Shown in pieces: positions 7,917-16,546 of a stretch of DNA of 53,563 nucleotides. The stretch comes from Thiotrichaceae bacterium (GTDB taxonomy: Bacteria > Pseudomonadota > Gammaproteobacteria > Thiotrichales > Thiotrichaceae), in assembly GCA_027083815.1 (NCBI GenBank), contig JALWMR010000059.1, positions 9,348 to 62,910 of the forward strand. Direction: 5' to 3'. The notes beneath the pieces were generated by a model. It did not search any database. It saw only the letters and a list, made by a program, of their open reading frames with translations, and was not told where the DNA came from. How positions within the stretch are numbered: position 1 is the first letter of the stretch; each line of letters begins with the position of its first letter. A program made the position numbers and the translations under genes.

Positions 7917-9096
7917 TTGTTCCAGCTGATTCTGCGTATTGCGGTAGTTTTTTACGGCTAACAAAAAGAATGGCAATAAAGGCGCCACTCAAAGCAATCA
8001 GCCCGGATATTAAAAATGTCCATGTTGACCCTATTGAGTCCCAGGCGTGCCCACTCAATACATTACCTAGCGCGCCTCCCAGTCCAAAGCTTAAGCCGGC
8101 ATACAGCGCTTGGCCACGGCTCTGCAATCGCCCCGGAAAGAGCATATGCGTTAAATGAATTGCCGAAGCGTGAAAAAGCCCAAAGCTGGCAGCATGTAAT
8201 AACTGCGAAAAAATTAAAATAAGTAGATTATCAACCCATAAGGCAAGCATAAGCCAGCGAATTACCGTAACAAATAGTGCTAAGGAGAAAAGCCTGCAAG
8301 CCCCCACTCTTTTTAAAAGCCGATGGACAACGACAAACAAGGCGACTTCAGCCAGCACGCCAAGTGCCCACATCAAACCCGTTGTGATTCGAGAATAACC
8401 ATGATCTTCAAGGTAAATACTAAAAAAAGTATAATACGCACCATGGCTCATTGACTGAAGCGCACAAGCAAGAAACAGGGCGATTACAATAGGGCTTTTG
8501 ATTATCTCCGAAAAGTTAAAGTTCAAAGGACTATTCTGGGCACTATCAACCTTGTCTTGCACAAACAAGCTGCTTACGCCATTGGCAATTAATAAAGCAA
8601 GCATAATCAGTGGCAACAGGGCTATGCCCTGATTATCAATTAAAAAAGGTAGAAGAGAAACACTGGCAATAAAACCTATCGACCCCCATAGCCGGACATG
8701 ACTGTAACGATCTGTATGCCCCACCAGATGATTTAAGGTCAGTGCTTCAAAAAGAGGCAGACTGGCATTCCAAAAAAAGCCAAAAATCATCATTACCAAC
8801 ACAAACCACCAGTAGCTTTGATAAACTAATACGCCAGCAAACGCGATAACAGTGACAAGCAGTGAAACCTGAATGATTATGAGCTTCTTTTGAATATGGT
8901 CTGATAACCAGCCGAGCAAAATAGGGGCAACTAACTTGCTGGCCATCACAATGGCCATTAAATTACCAATTTGAATTGAATTAAAGCCTAAGGATTTAAG
9001 GTAAGGCGACCAATAGGGCACAAAGGCCCCGAGTGCCGCAAAAAAGAAAAAATAAAATGACGATAAGCGTTGGTATAGGTGGGTTTTTGTATTCAT
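7909..9096 (-). CDS. MFS transporter, HcaT-like (MFS_1_like)
   Basis: A 395-residue inner-membrane protein with about twelve helices of the major facilitator fold. The N-terminal signature (FFAALGAFVPYWSPYLKSLGFNS) and the inter-helix GWLSDHIQKK motif resemble the HcaT/nucleoside-symporter-like group. The substrate is unknown; Escherichia coli HcaT is annotated for 3-phenylpropionate. It is the first gene of the operon MFS-birA-coaX-SPOR and overlaps birA by eight bases. Its upstream region carries MITE-like element B, 47 bases before the start codon, which may affect expression. Confidence 0.82.
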   Translation of the reverse strand: MNTKTHLYQRLSSFYFFFFAALGAFVPYWSPYLKSLGFNSIQIGNLMAIVMASKLVAPILLGWLSDHIQKKLIIIQVSLLVTVIAFAGVLVYQSYWWFVLVMMIFGFFWNASLPLFEALTLNHLVGHTDRYSHVRLWGSIGFIASVSLLPFLIDNQGIALLPLIMLALLIANGVSSLFVQDKVDSAQNSPLNFNFSEIIKSPIVIALFLACALQSMSHGAYYTFFSIYLEDHGYSRITTGLMWALGVLAEVALFVVVHRLLKRVGACRLFSLALFVTVIRWLMLALWVDNLLILIFSQLLHAASFGLFHASAIHLTHMLFPGRLQSRGQALYAGLSFGLGGALGNVLSGHAWDSIGSTWTFLISGLIALSGAFIAILFVSRKKLPQYAESAGTND

Positions 9097-9143
9097 TATT
9101 TAAATGCTACCTACCAATATCATCAAAAAGTGATTAAGGCCTG

Positions 9144-9284
9144 GCAGGCTGTTGAAATTCTACTTAGACGGCACGATACTGCGTTAAAATAGACCTCAAA
9201 ATGCTCATTTACTCCAGTAAACTGTGCTTTTTCGGTCGATTTTGCCTTGTCTCGCACTCGCCTAAGTGAATTTCAACAACTTGC
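9144..9284. mobile_element. MITE-like element B, about 141 bp, complete
   Basis: Terminal inverted repeats of about 23 bp: left GCAGGCTGTTGAAATTCTAC, right complement GCAAGTTGTTGAAATTCACT. An internal palindrome TTTACTCCAGTAAA lies near 9209-9222. There is no coding frame. A truncated half copy is at 4479-4545. It lies upstream of the leftward MFS operon. Confidence 0.75.
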
Positions 9285-9400
9285 TATGAAGGACCTCTAA
9301 TTAAACCCGAAAAGGGAGGGAATCTTATAACAGTTAAGTATTTATTGGCAAATACTCATGAAAAGTCAATTTATCAAGAAGAAATAGGGCGATAAAATAG

Positions 9401-9474
9401 TTAAAAGTACACCCCCCACCTTTTTTGCACTTTTGTTGAGAAAAAGGCAAAAAAGGTGGGGGGTGTACTTTTAA
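9401..9474. repeat. G-loop repeat, copies 2 and 3, perfect inverted pair
   Basis: Bases 9401-9428 and 9447-9474 are perfect 28-bp reverse complements separated by 18 bp. Each is the unit A6-GGT-G6-TGTAC-T4. The pair can form a long cruciform or RNA hairpin. It lies between the MFS operon and the FNR-box ORF, where both neighbours point away, so it is not placed as a terminator. Confidence 0.95.
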
Positions 9475-9516
9475 TATTCTATAAGAGCCTGCTTGAGCTT
9501 CCAGGCATACATCAAC

Positions 9517-9530
9517 TTGATGTAGATCAG
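9517..9530 (+). promoter_or_regulatory. FNR/ANR-type binding site
   Basis: TTGATGTAGATCAG matches the TTGAT-N4-ATCAA consensus at nine of ten positions. Its centre (9523.5) lies about 41 bases before a predicted start near 9565, set by a GATAAC -10-like hexamer at 9551-9556. That is the class II activator position. It precedes the 31-codon ORF at 9592. Confidence 0.65.
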
Positions 9531-9591
9531 GGTTTTATATGAATAAATGCGATAACTTACGCCTCAGACTTTGATAAATGAGGTGTTTCTT

Positions 9592-9687
9592 ATGTGGGAT
9601 TGGACTTTTCCAGCAATACTTGTATTGGGTTTAATTGTTGTAAGCTGGTTGATGTTTTTCAGCTTTGTTTTTAAGTTTGTGATTTAA
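9592..9687 (+). CDS. 31-residue single-pass membrane protein
   Basis: ATG-initiated ORF of 31 codons, preceded by GAGGTG six bases from the start, a good ribosome site. The product begins MWDWTFPAILVLGL and is one hydrophobic helix (about residues 7-27) with a short F/V/K-rich end. Its leader carries an FNR-type box at the class II distance, so it may be induced when oxygen is low. Small single-helix proteins often serve as subunits of terminal oxidases or transporters (CydX, CcoQ-like), but I recognise no family. Its last 17 bases overlap the convergent tetR gene. It is too short for routine gene calling. Confidence 0.6.
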   Translation: MWDWTFPAILVLGLIVVSWLMFFSFVFKFVI

Positions 9688-10288
9688 TCAGGCTATCTTT
9701 AATAATACCTTTTTCAAGCCCGAGTAGCTTCAAAGAAGCTGCTCGGGAGCTATCAAGCAGTCGGCATGTCATTGTTTCATCATTGAGCGCACGACCAATG
9801 GCTACACTGCCGATCATCATGGCAGTCGTTGCCAGAATATCTTCTTCACTAACTGCTGAATTATCCTTTAACTGGCTTAAAATGGCTTTGTTTATCAACT
9901 TGAACATTCGAGTATAGGTTGCGCGAATTTCTTTCTCATTATTGGCAATATCAGTCACCATAAAAGCCAACGGGCATGGGGCAATGTGCTGATAGACATG
10001 ATCGATACTTAAATAGCCCGCTAATAAATCAATCGTCCATTCTTCCAGGGTCATATCCACAGGCTTACACTGATTAATTCTGCTTTGTTTGGCTCCAGCA
10101 ATAATTGCCTTGGCATACACGGCTTTTTTATTTTTGAAATGGGCATAAAATGCTCCCCGGGTAAGACCGGCATGCTTCATTAAATCGTCAATGGATACCT
10201 GATCGAACCCATGCGTAGAGAAAAGTGTAATGGCGCTATTGAGTATCTTTTGGCGAGTTTCTTTCTTGTGTTCTTTTGAATAAGGCAT
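9671..10288 (-). CDS. TetR-family regulator
   Basis: A 205-residue regulator. The N-terminal HTH (about residues 8-55) contains ILNSAITLFSTHGFDQVSIDDLMKHAGLTRGAFYAHFKNK, the canonical TetR_N pattern. The C-terminal ligand domain resembles the AcrR/NemR-like group with a conserved Cys after IAPCPLAF, where a reactive cysteine can sense electrophiles in NemR. It is divergent from the MAPEG gene and an 18-bp palindrome lies between them, so it probably represses itself and that gene. Ligand unknown. Confidence 0.88.
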   Translation of the reverse strand: MPYSKEHKKETRQKILNSAITLFSTHGFDQVSIDDLMKHAGLTRGAFYAHFKNKKAVYAKAIIAGAKQSRINQCKPVDMTLEEWTIDLLAGYLSIDHVYQHIAPCPLAFMVTDIANNEKEIRATYTRMFKLINKAILSQLKDNSAVSEEDILATTAMMIGSVAIGRALNDETMTCRLLDSSRAASLKLLGLEKGIIKDSLIKSQT

Positions 10289-10312
10289 GTTAATAGTATA
10301 AACCTGTCCTTA

Positions 10313-10330
10313 ATATGTTGTTGAACATAT
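10313..10330. promoter_or_regulatory. Putative TetR operator
   Basis: Perfect inverted repeat ATATGTT-GTTG-AACATAT in the 88-bp gap between the divergent tetR and MAPEG genes. Size and placement are typical of a TetR operator. Confidence 0.6.
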
Positions 10331-10376
10331 ATAGCGTTTCTTTATTCTCAGTGCTTTTTAAAGATGAGAATAGTCA

Positions 10377-10802
10377 ATGAGTCAGAAAGCCTTAATGATT
10401 TTACCCATGATTGGTATGGTATTGCTAACGGTAATAGTGTCAGTTCGACTGATTCAGTTACGCTACCGGGCGGTATTCCAGGATGGTGTTAATCCAGCTT
10501 ATTTTAAATTAAATAAAGGTGCCAAATTACCCGATTATTTGGTCAAGGTAACGCAACACTATGAGAACCTTTTTGAAACGCCTCTGTTATTTTACGTGGG
10601 TGTTCTTTTGGTTTTAGTATTAAATCAAGTTGATACGCTGTATATCATTTTAGCATGGGCTTTTTTATTTTCTCGAATAGCACACGCCTATATTCATACT
10701 GGGAATAATAAAATACGGCTGCGCCGCAATAGCTTTTTATTGAGTTATTTGGTTATTATCATTTTATGGATCCGTATTGCGGTTGATCTTGTTATGACTT
10801 AA
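10377..10802 (+). CDS. MAPEG-family membrane protein
   Basis: A 141-residue protein with about four membrane helices. The HYENLFETPLLFYV segment and RIAHAYIHTGNNKIRLRR are characteristic of MAPEG (membrane-associated proteins in eicosanoid and glutathione metabolism). Many members conjugate glutathione to electrophiles, though bacterial ones are mostly uncharacterised. Divergent placement from a NemR-like TetR regulator fits inducible detoxification of reactive compounds; that is inference. rarD follows 50 bases later and may share its transcript. Confidence 0.82.
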   Translation: MSQKALMILPMIGMVLLTVIVSVRLIQLRYRAVFQDGVNPAYFKLNKGAKLPDYLVKVTQHYENLFETPLLFYVGVLLVLVLNQVDTLYIILAWAFLFSRIAHAYIHTGNNKIRLRRNSFLLSYLVIIILWIRIAVDLVMT

Positions 10803-10854
10803 TTACCCTGTGTGGTTCGGTATAAAAGTAACTTCTGCCCTATACTCCACAGCC

Positions 10855-11718
10855 ATGAATAAAGGAATTTTATTAATATTGGCTGGCTATATTGGCTGGG
10901 GTTTGTTTCCGCTTTATTGGGCCTTGCTAAAAGACGTTGGTGCCTACGAAGTATTAGCACATCGCATGTTATGGTCAGTTCCCGTTTTGTTACTGTTTGT
11001 GTCCCTTAAGTACTCATGGCGGAAGTCATTTTCTACAACAATTAAAAATCCAAAAGAGCTTGTCTGGTTATTACTAACAGCGCTATTAATTACTGTTAAT
11101 TGGGGACTTTATATTGTTGCAGTTAATAGTGATCGGGTGGTAGAGGCGAGTATGGGATATTTTTTAAGCCCCCTGCTCAATGTTCTGGGTGGCTTTTTGG
11201 TCTTTAAAGAACAAATTTCACGGCTAAAGCAATTGGCTTTATTGTTTGCAACTATTGGCGTATTTTACTATATCTTAAGTGTCGATCATTTGCCGTGGCT
11301 TGGTTTAATTATTGGCTTTAGCTTCGCGGCTTATGGTGTTTTACGCAAGTATATACAGACAGAGGCGGTGCCCGGTTTATTGGTTGAAACCTTATTATTA
11401 ATTCCTTTATCGCTGGGTTTTATTCTGTATCTGGCGATACATAAACAGGCCTCATTTTTAAATTCAGAAGGTTTAATCACATTCTGGTTAATTTTGGCCG
11501 GCTTAGTTACGGTTGTGCCGTTGGTGTTATTTACCAGTGGAGCACGTTTATTACCCATGACTACCACCGGAATTCTGTTTTATATAACGCCGACTATGCA
11601 GTTTCTGGTTGGCGTCGTTATCTTTAATGAAGCAATTAATCCACATCAACTGATTGGTTTTGTAGGCATCTGGATTGGCTTGGCACTGTATGCAATCGCT
11701 CTAATAAAAGACAATTAA
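10855..11718 (+). CDS. rarD: EamA-family transporter, RarD
   Basis: An inner-membrane protein of 287 residues with ten predicted helices, drug/metabolite transporter superfamily. The N-terminus (GILLILAGYIGWGLFPLYW) and HRMLWSVPVLLL match RarD closely. Known as chloramphenicol-sensitivity protein, its true substrate is not settled. A GTG at 10810 would add 15 atypical residues; ATG 10855 aligns with the family start, though the ribosome site is weak. The tail carries the usual second EamA domain (about residues 150-285). Confidence 0.88.
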   Translation: MNKGILLILAGYIGWGLFPLYWALLKDVGAYEVLAHRMLWSVPVLLLFVSLKYSWRKSFSTTIKNPKELVWLLLTALLITVNWGLYIVAVNSDRVVEASMGYFLSPLLNVLGGFLVFKEQISRLKQLALLFATIGVFYYILSVDHLPWLGLIIGFSFAAYGVLRKYIQTEAVPGLLVETLLLIPLSLGFILYLAIHKQASFLNSEGLITFWLILAGLVTVVPLVLFTSGARLLPMTTTGILFYITPTMQFLVGVVIFNEAINPHQLIGFVGIWIGLALYAIALIKDN

Positions 11719-11796
11719 TTTGTAAGGAATTTCTAGCCACCGAAAGGTTCTCTGCTAGACTACAAAGACGATTAATAAACTTATATGGAGAAAAGA

Positions 11797-11991
11797 ATGG
11801 CAACTTATAAATGTGAAATTTGTGGGATGAGTGTTAATGCAACCTGTGGCGAGTGTGATGCACCTTTGGAAAATGGTACTTTAACGCTGGAAGATGGAAC
11901 AGAAGTACAAATTTCACAATGTCCAAATGGACACGGTAAAATCAAATCTCCTTTATGTTGTGGGCAAGATATGGCTTGTACAGCGGGCTAA
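11797..11991 (+). CDS. Cysteine-rich mini-protein, possible zinc ribbon
   Basis: A 64-residue protein with eight cysteines (6, 9, 17, 20, 42, 54, 55, 61) and one histidine (46). Two CxxC pairs (CEIC, CGEC) and CPNGHG...CC suggest one or two metal sites, zinc or possibly iron. An ATG 12 bases upstream is in frame, but that stretch (GGAGAAAAG) is the ribosome site for ATG 11797. It stands alone between rarD and a strong terminator. The function is unknown; regulatory or metal-buffering roles are conceivable. Confidence 0.8.
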   Translation: MATYKCEICGMSVNATCGECDAPLENGTLTLEDGTEVQISQCPNGHGKIKSPLCCGQDMACTAG

Positions 11992-12014
11992 ACCCTCTAT
12001 CAGAGAAATAAACT

Positions 12015-12047
12015 AATAAGCCTGTGCGAGATTAGCACAGGCTTATT
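12015..12047. terminator. Bidirectional intrinsic terminator
   Basis: Perfect 13-bp stem AATAAGCCTGTGC / GCACAGGCTTATT, 7-base loop, with T-rich sequence on the plus side and A/T on the other. It separates the convergent Cys-rich gene and the oxidoreductase remnant. Confidence 0.9.
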
Positions 12048-12051
12048 TTAT

Positions 12052-12975
12052 TTACTGTGTCAGCTTTTCATAAGCCGTCAGATTAACAAACGTATCGTAA
12101 AAAGCAGCTCCTTCCCCAATATCTGTTTTATTATTATCCAGAAGTGCATTGATTGTTTGACCCGTCGGGCTACTTTCCAACCAGGCTCCTTTGTGACTGT
12201 ATAGGACGCCAGGCGCGACATCACCAGTGATATTAGCCTGGAGGATTACCTCGCCATTGATATTGGAGAGCTTCACTTTTTGTCCATGACTTATGGAAAG
12301 GTTTTCAGCATCCTGTGGATTTATATCAACCTTTTCAAGCTCAATTCGGCAGCCTCCAAAAGTAGAATTTGAACGGTGAAAATGAGCTGAAGTTACCAAT
12401 ATGAAGGGATAAGGTTTTGTTATATCTTTAAAACGGGGCAGCCCATAGCCATACTTTTTTTCCAAGGATTCATTGTACAATGTGACCTTATCGTTTTTAT
12501 CGGATAACCAGATATGATCGGTAGCTAGCATACTCAAAGAGGCGTGAGTACTGATTTCACTAACCTTATTTACCTGGGTGTTTGTGCCAGAGAGGTCAAA
12601 CGCTTGTTCTTGCAATTGCTCATCAGATTCCTTAAAGGCGGCTTCGTCAAAACCAAACCGTTTAGCGAGGCGGCGAAATATTTCGGTGTTAGGCAAAGAC
12701 TCACCAACTGGAGGTATTGCAGCTTCTGTACGCTGTAGTTGAGTATATCCATAAGATGCGTATACATCACTGTGCTCAAAGTGGCTACAGGCAGGCAAAA
12801 TCACATCGGCATATTTCATGCTGTCAGTCATGTTAATATCACTTCCGATAATGAATACATCTTTGTGCGACAGCGCCTCTATCATTTTATTTTGGTTTTG
12901 GTGCATGATGACCGGGTTATCGCGCTTCTCATCTGCATTACCCGAATCAATAATGGGGGTATCAAAATATTTCAA
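12052..12975 (-). pseudogene. Molybdopterin oxidoreductase, 5'-truncated remnant
   Basis: 307 residues matching only the C-terminal half of a molybdopterin-dependent oxidoreductase (family members are about 700 residues). Visible are the end of the Mo-cofactor domain (NPVIMHQNQNKMIEAL, MTDSMKYADVILPACSHFEHSDVYASYGYTQLQ) and the molybdopterin dinucleotide-binding barrel (about 190-300, with SAHFHRSNSTFGG and GVLYSHKGAW). The 4Fe-4S and first cofactor domains are absent, and an in-frame stop lies four codons before the TTG start at 12975. The 3' end of topA is 40 bases away, so the 5' half was deleted at this junction. An AAGGAG ribosome site sits before the TTG, so the remnant could still be translated. 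Confidence 0.75.
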
Positions 12976-13015
12976 AGGATCTCCTTATGCGGGATTGATA
13001 CAGATGTTAATACAT

Positions 13016-15727
13016 TTATTTCTTCCTGGTAGTTGCCTTTTTTGCGGTGGTCTTCTTTTTTGTTGTCTTTTTTCTGGTAGTCTTCTTTTTTGCTACTTTC
13101 TTTTTAGGTAAGCGCTCCACCCATTTACCATCTTCATAATAAGCTGACCAGCCGGTAGCTTTACCGTCTTTATCAGTTCTTACATAATGTTCTTTGGTTT
13201 TGCGAGCGTAGCGCACGGCCGCCTTGTTGCCATCTGGATCTTCAATAGGTGCTTCAGCCAAATAATGGAATTTAGGTGAAATACGGTCTTTAAAGCGTCG
13301 CAATTCTTCTACTAGCGGGGCACGTGTTTCGCGTGACTTCGGGTAAGTACTTGCGGCCAAAAATAAGCCTGCTGCACCATCACGTAGAATGAAGTAAGCA
13401 TCTGATTTTTCGCAGGGAAGTTCAGGTAAGTGAACAGGATCTTCACGTGGTGGGGCAACTTCGCCATTGCGAAGAATTTTTCGGGTATTACTGCATTCTT
13501 CATTGCTACACTTCATATACGGACCGAAACGCCCTGTTGTAAGGTGCATATCAGAATGGCATTTTTCACATTCAACAATCGGGCCATCATAGCCTTTTAG
13601 TTTGAACGTGCCTTTTTCGATTTCATAGCCGTCGCATTCAGGGTTTTCGCCACAAACGTGTAATTTGGTACTTTCATCAATGAAGTAGCTATCCATCGCT
13701 GCACTACACTTTGGGCAACGATGTTTAGCCATTAATGCTTCAGTTTCGGCATCTTCATTGTTTACATCAATGGATTCTTCTGCAGGAACGAGGTTAATGG
13801 TTTTCTTGCAACGCTCTTTAGGCGGTAAATTATAACCATCACAACCGAGGAAAACGCCTGTTGCTGCTGTACGAATACCCATATTTCGTGAGCAGTCAGG
13901 ACATTTAATTTCTGTCATGACCATTTCATTGGTTTTCATTCCACCTTTATCTGGTGGTTCTTTGGCTTGTTCGAGCTGCTTTTTAAAGTCTTTATAGAAA
14001 TCATCGAGCACGGCCTTCCAGTCGAGTTTTCCATCGGCAATTTCATCTAGCTCTTTTTCCATTTCAGCCGTGAAATCAAAATTCATCAGCTCTTCAAAGC
14101 TACCGATAAGACGTTTGGTTACTATTTCGCCCATTTTCTCGGCAAAGAAACGCCGTGATTCTACTTTTACATAGCCGCGATCTTGTATGGTAGAAATGAT
14201 GGATGCATAAGTGGAAGGGCGACCAATGCCGCGTTTTTCCAGCTCTTTGACTAAAGAAGCTTCCGTATAACGGGGAGGCGGTTTGGTGAAATGTTGTTGT
14301 GGGTCGAGCTCAATCAGGCTGAGCGAATCACCCTCTTTTATATCGGGCAAGTCAGGTTTATCTTTTTTACTCAGTGGTGGTAATGCTTTTGTCCAGCCGG
14401 GGAAGCGCATGGTTCGACCTGATGCGCTAAGCTGGTATTGACCTGCCTGAACTGTGAGGCGGGTAGAGTCATACCGTGCTGGAACCATCTGACATGCCAC
14501 AAACTGGCGCCAGATCAGCTCATAGAGCTTTTTGGCATCATCCCCCATATCTTTTAAGTCACTCATCATGACTTTTACATTGGATGGGCGAATCGCCTCG
14601 TGAGCCTCCTGCGCGCCACTTTTGGAGCCGTAAAAGTTTGGTGCTTTAGGCAGGTATTCCTTGCCATATTTTTTACCAATAAAACCACGCACACTTTCCA
14701 GGGCATCTTTACTCAAATTGGTTGAATCGGTACGCATATAGGTTATATAGCCCGCTTCATACAAACGCTGCGCCAAGCCCATAGTACGTTTTACACCATA
14801 ACCAAAACGAGTGCTGGCGGCCTGTTGTAAAGTGGATGTTATAAAGGGTGCTTTGGGTTTGCTGCTAGTGGCGCGATCTTCGCGTTTGAGCAGGGAATAA
14901 TCAGCTTGCTTTAGCTTATCAACAGCCGCCATTGCCTGCTGTTTATTAACGGGCTTGAATGGCTCACCGTTATCTTTAGTGACTTCAACTCGTAGAGGCT
15001 CGCCAGCCTGTGTTGCCAGATCAGCGTGAATATCCCAAAATTCAACCGGATTAAAGGCATTTATTTCATGTTCGCGATCTACAATCAAACGTACCGCAAC
15101 CGATTGAACGCGACCCGCAGATAGTCCTCTTCCTATCTTTGCCCACAATAAGGGAGAAACCATAAAGCCGACAACTCGATCCAGAAAACGGCGAGCTTGT
15201 TGAGCATTGACCCGTTTAATATCAAGCTTGGAAGGCTCCTGGAAGGCCTCCTGAATAGCAGTTTTGGTAATTTCGTTAAAGGTGACTCGCTCAAAACGCT
15301 CATCATCACCGCCAATGACTTCTTTCAAGTGCCAGGCAATGGCTTCTCCCTCTCTATCCAAATCGGTCGCGAGATACACTTTGTCAGCTTTTGCTGCCAG
15401 CCTTTGTAATTCAGTAACGACTTTTTCCTTGCCAGGTAGAACTTCGTATTGTGCTTCCCAGCCATTTTCGGGGTTGATTCCCATGCGTCGTACTAAATTG
15501 TCGGTGTCACGCTTTTTCTTAAAGGCTTCTTTTTTCTTTTCGGACATTCCCTTGGTTAACTGAGCCAAAGTTGGGGCTTTCTTTTTGCCTTTGGTTTGTG
15601 CGCTACCACCCTTCGGAAGGTCGCGCACGTGACCCACACTGGATTTTACAATGTAATCTTTGCCGAGATATTTATTAATGGTTTTCGCTTTGGCTGGCGA
15701 CTCGACGATAACTAATGATCTGCCCAT
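13016..15727 (-). CDS. topA: DNA topoisomerase I
   Basis: Relaxes negatively supercoiled DNA by cutting one strand through a 5'-phosphotyrosine. 903 residues: TOPRIM domain ([19 protein letters not shown] at the start; [13 protein letters not shown] acidic motif), central gate domain with the active-site tyrosine in [14 protein letters not shown] (about residue 330), then three C-terminal zinc-ribbon modules (CPDC, CPKC, CEKC) and further repeats. The last 30 residues are a K/T-rich tail that likely binds DNA or polymerase. The length is slightly above Escherichia coli TopA (865). It ends 40 bases before the oxidoreductase remnant. Confidence 0.97.
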   Translation of the reverse strand: MGRSLVIVESPAKAKTINKYLGKDYIVKSSVGHVRDLPKGGSAQTKGKKKAPTLAQLTKGMSEKKKEAFKKKRDTDNLVRRMGINPENGWEAQYEVLPGKEKVVTELQRLAAKADKVYLATDLDREGEAIAWHLKEVIGGDDERFERVTFNEITKTAIQEAFQEPSKLDIKRVNAQQARRFLDRVVGFMVSPLLWAKIGRGLSAGRVQSVAVRLIVDREHEINAFNPVEFWDIHADLATQAGEPLRVEVTKDNGEPFKPVNKQQAMAAVDKLKQADYSLLKREDRATSSKPKAPFITSTLQQAASTRFGYGVKRTMGLAQRLYEAGYITYMRTDSTNLSKDALESVRGFIGKKYGKEYLPKAPNFYGSKSGAQEAHEAIRPSNVKVMMSDLKDMGDDAKKLYELIWRQFVACQMVPARYDSTRLTVQAGQYQLSASGRTMRFPGWTKALPPLSKKDKPDLPDIKEGDSLSLIELDPQQHFTKPPPRYTEASLVKELEKRGIGRPSTYASIISTIQDRGYVKVESRRFFAEKMGEIVTKRLIGSFEELMNFDFTAEMEKELDEIADGKLDWKAVLDDFYKDFKKQLEQAKEPPDKGGMKTNEMVMTEIKCPDCSRNMGIRTAATGVFLGCDGYNLPPKERCKKTINLVPAEESIDVNNEDAETEALMAKHRCPKCSAAMDSYFIDESTKLHVCGENPECDGYEIEKGTFKLKGYDGPIVECEKCHSDMHLTTGRFGPYMKCSNEECSNTRKILRNGEVAPPREDPVHLPELPCEKSDAYFILRDGAAGLFLAASTYPKSRETRAPLVEELRRFKDRISPKFHYLAEAPIEDPDGNKAAVRYARKTKEHYVRTDKDGKATGWSAYYEDGKWVERLPKKKVAKKKTTRKKTTKKKTTAKKATTRKK

Positions 15728-15809
15728 AGCATACTATTTGGATAATATTGGTTTGATAAATTGCAGGCAACAATACACTGTAACCAGAAGAAGAGTAAAG
15801 AGGGAAAGT

Positions 15810-15845
15810 AAAAAGGCTGGTTATATCCCCATAATCAGCCTTTTT
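15810..15845. terminator. Bidirectional terminator between smg and topA
   Basis: A 15-bp stem AAAAAGGCTGGTTAT / ATAATCAGCCTTTTT with one mismatch and a 6-base loop. The A and T tracts end both arms, so it works in either direction; the natural user is smg. Confidence 0.85.
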
Positions 15846-15893
15846 ACATTAGGCTAGAGCATTGTACTATTTCATTTCATTCACTAAAGATAC

Positions 15894-16364
15894 TTAATGG
15901 TAGACAGGCTCTTCTTCTCCCAGAGCTACGTCATCCATCCATACATATTCTGCTTCAGTGTCAGGCTGATTAAGTAGCAGCATGAGTATCACCCACTTTA
16001 GGCGGCTAATATCAAACTCTTTATCGCCAAGGGATAATACCCGGTCGATTGTGCGCTCAAACATTTCTGGGCTTAAAACACCTGAATGAGTCAGGCTTAA
16101 CATATAGTCTTGTGATTCCTTGTCTAGCCAACGCATCTCGTATTTGGAAAAATGTCGAATTGATTTTGTCTTTGGTTCTGATAAATAAATAACATTATCG
16201 TCAGCTAAACTTTCAAGCCAGTCGAATGCCCTTGAAATGCGGGTGCGTGGAAAGCCAGCTTCCTTTAAATATCCTTGCAAAACGTCCCGGCTCTGTGAAA
16301 CATCGTCGACATCTGAATAATTGTCGAACAGGTAAAAAAGTACATCCAATGTATTTTCTTTCAT
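15894..16364 (-). CDS. smg: Smg family protein (DUF494)
   Basis: A 156-residue conserved protein starting MKENTLDVLFYLFDN, the family's characteristic N-terminus. Smg always lies near dprA and topA in gammaproteobacteria, as here, but its biochemical role is unknown. The sequence is acidic, helical and lacks membrane segments. It lies 183 bases downstream of dprA and is separated from topA by a terminator, so the three genes are not a single tight operon. Confidence 0.93.
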   Translation of the reverse strand: MKENTLDVLFYLFDNYSDVDDVSQSRDVLQGYLKEAGFPRTRISRAFDWLESLADDNVIYLSEPKTKSIRHFSKYEMRWLDKESQDYMLSLTHSGVLSPEMFERTIDRVLSLGDKEFDISRLKWVILMLLLNQPDTEAEYVWMDDVALGEEEPVYH

Positions 16365-16546
16365 GTTATTGGGGTTCTCGCTATGTGAGCATAACTATTC
16401 CCTTTGGCTAATGAGTCAAGCCGAATCAAGCCAATAAGGGTTGGAAATAATTTGTACTCGTTTTTTTACAGGGGTATATAGGAGACGTATTTTATAGGAA
16501 AAGCACTTTTTTGTCACTCTGACGTCTATGAAAACAGATTACTGGT

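Noticed and set aside
7917..7988. Upstream in-frame start for birA giving 24 extra residues
   Set aside because: It lies within the MFS coding region and gives a hydrophobic extension absent from the family; the overlap start at 7916 is natural.
13016..13110. Tandem repeat at the topA 3' end
   Set aside because: The pattern is produced by a Lys/Thr-rich coding tail, common in TopA, and not by a DNA repeat of independent origin.
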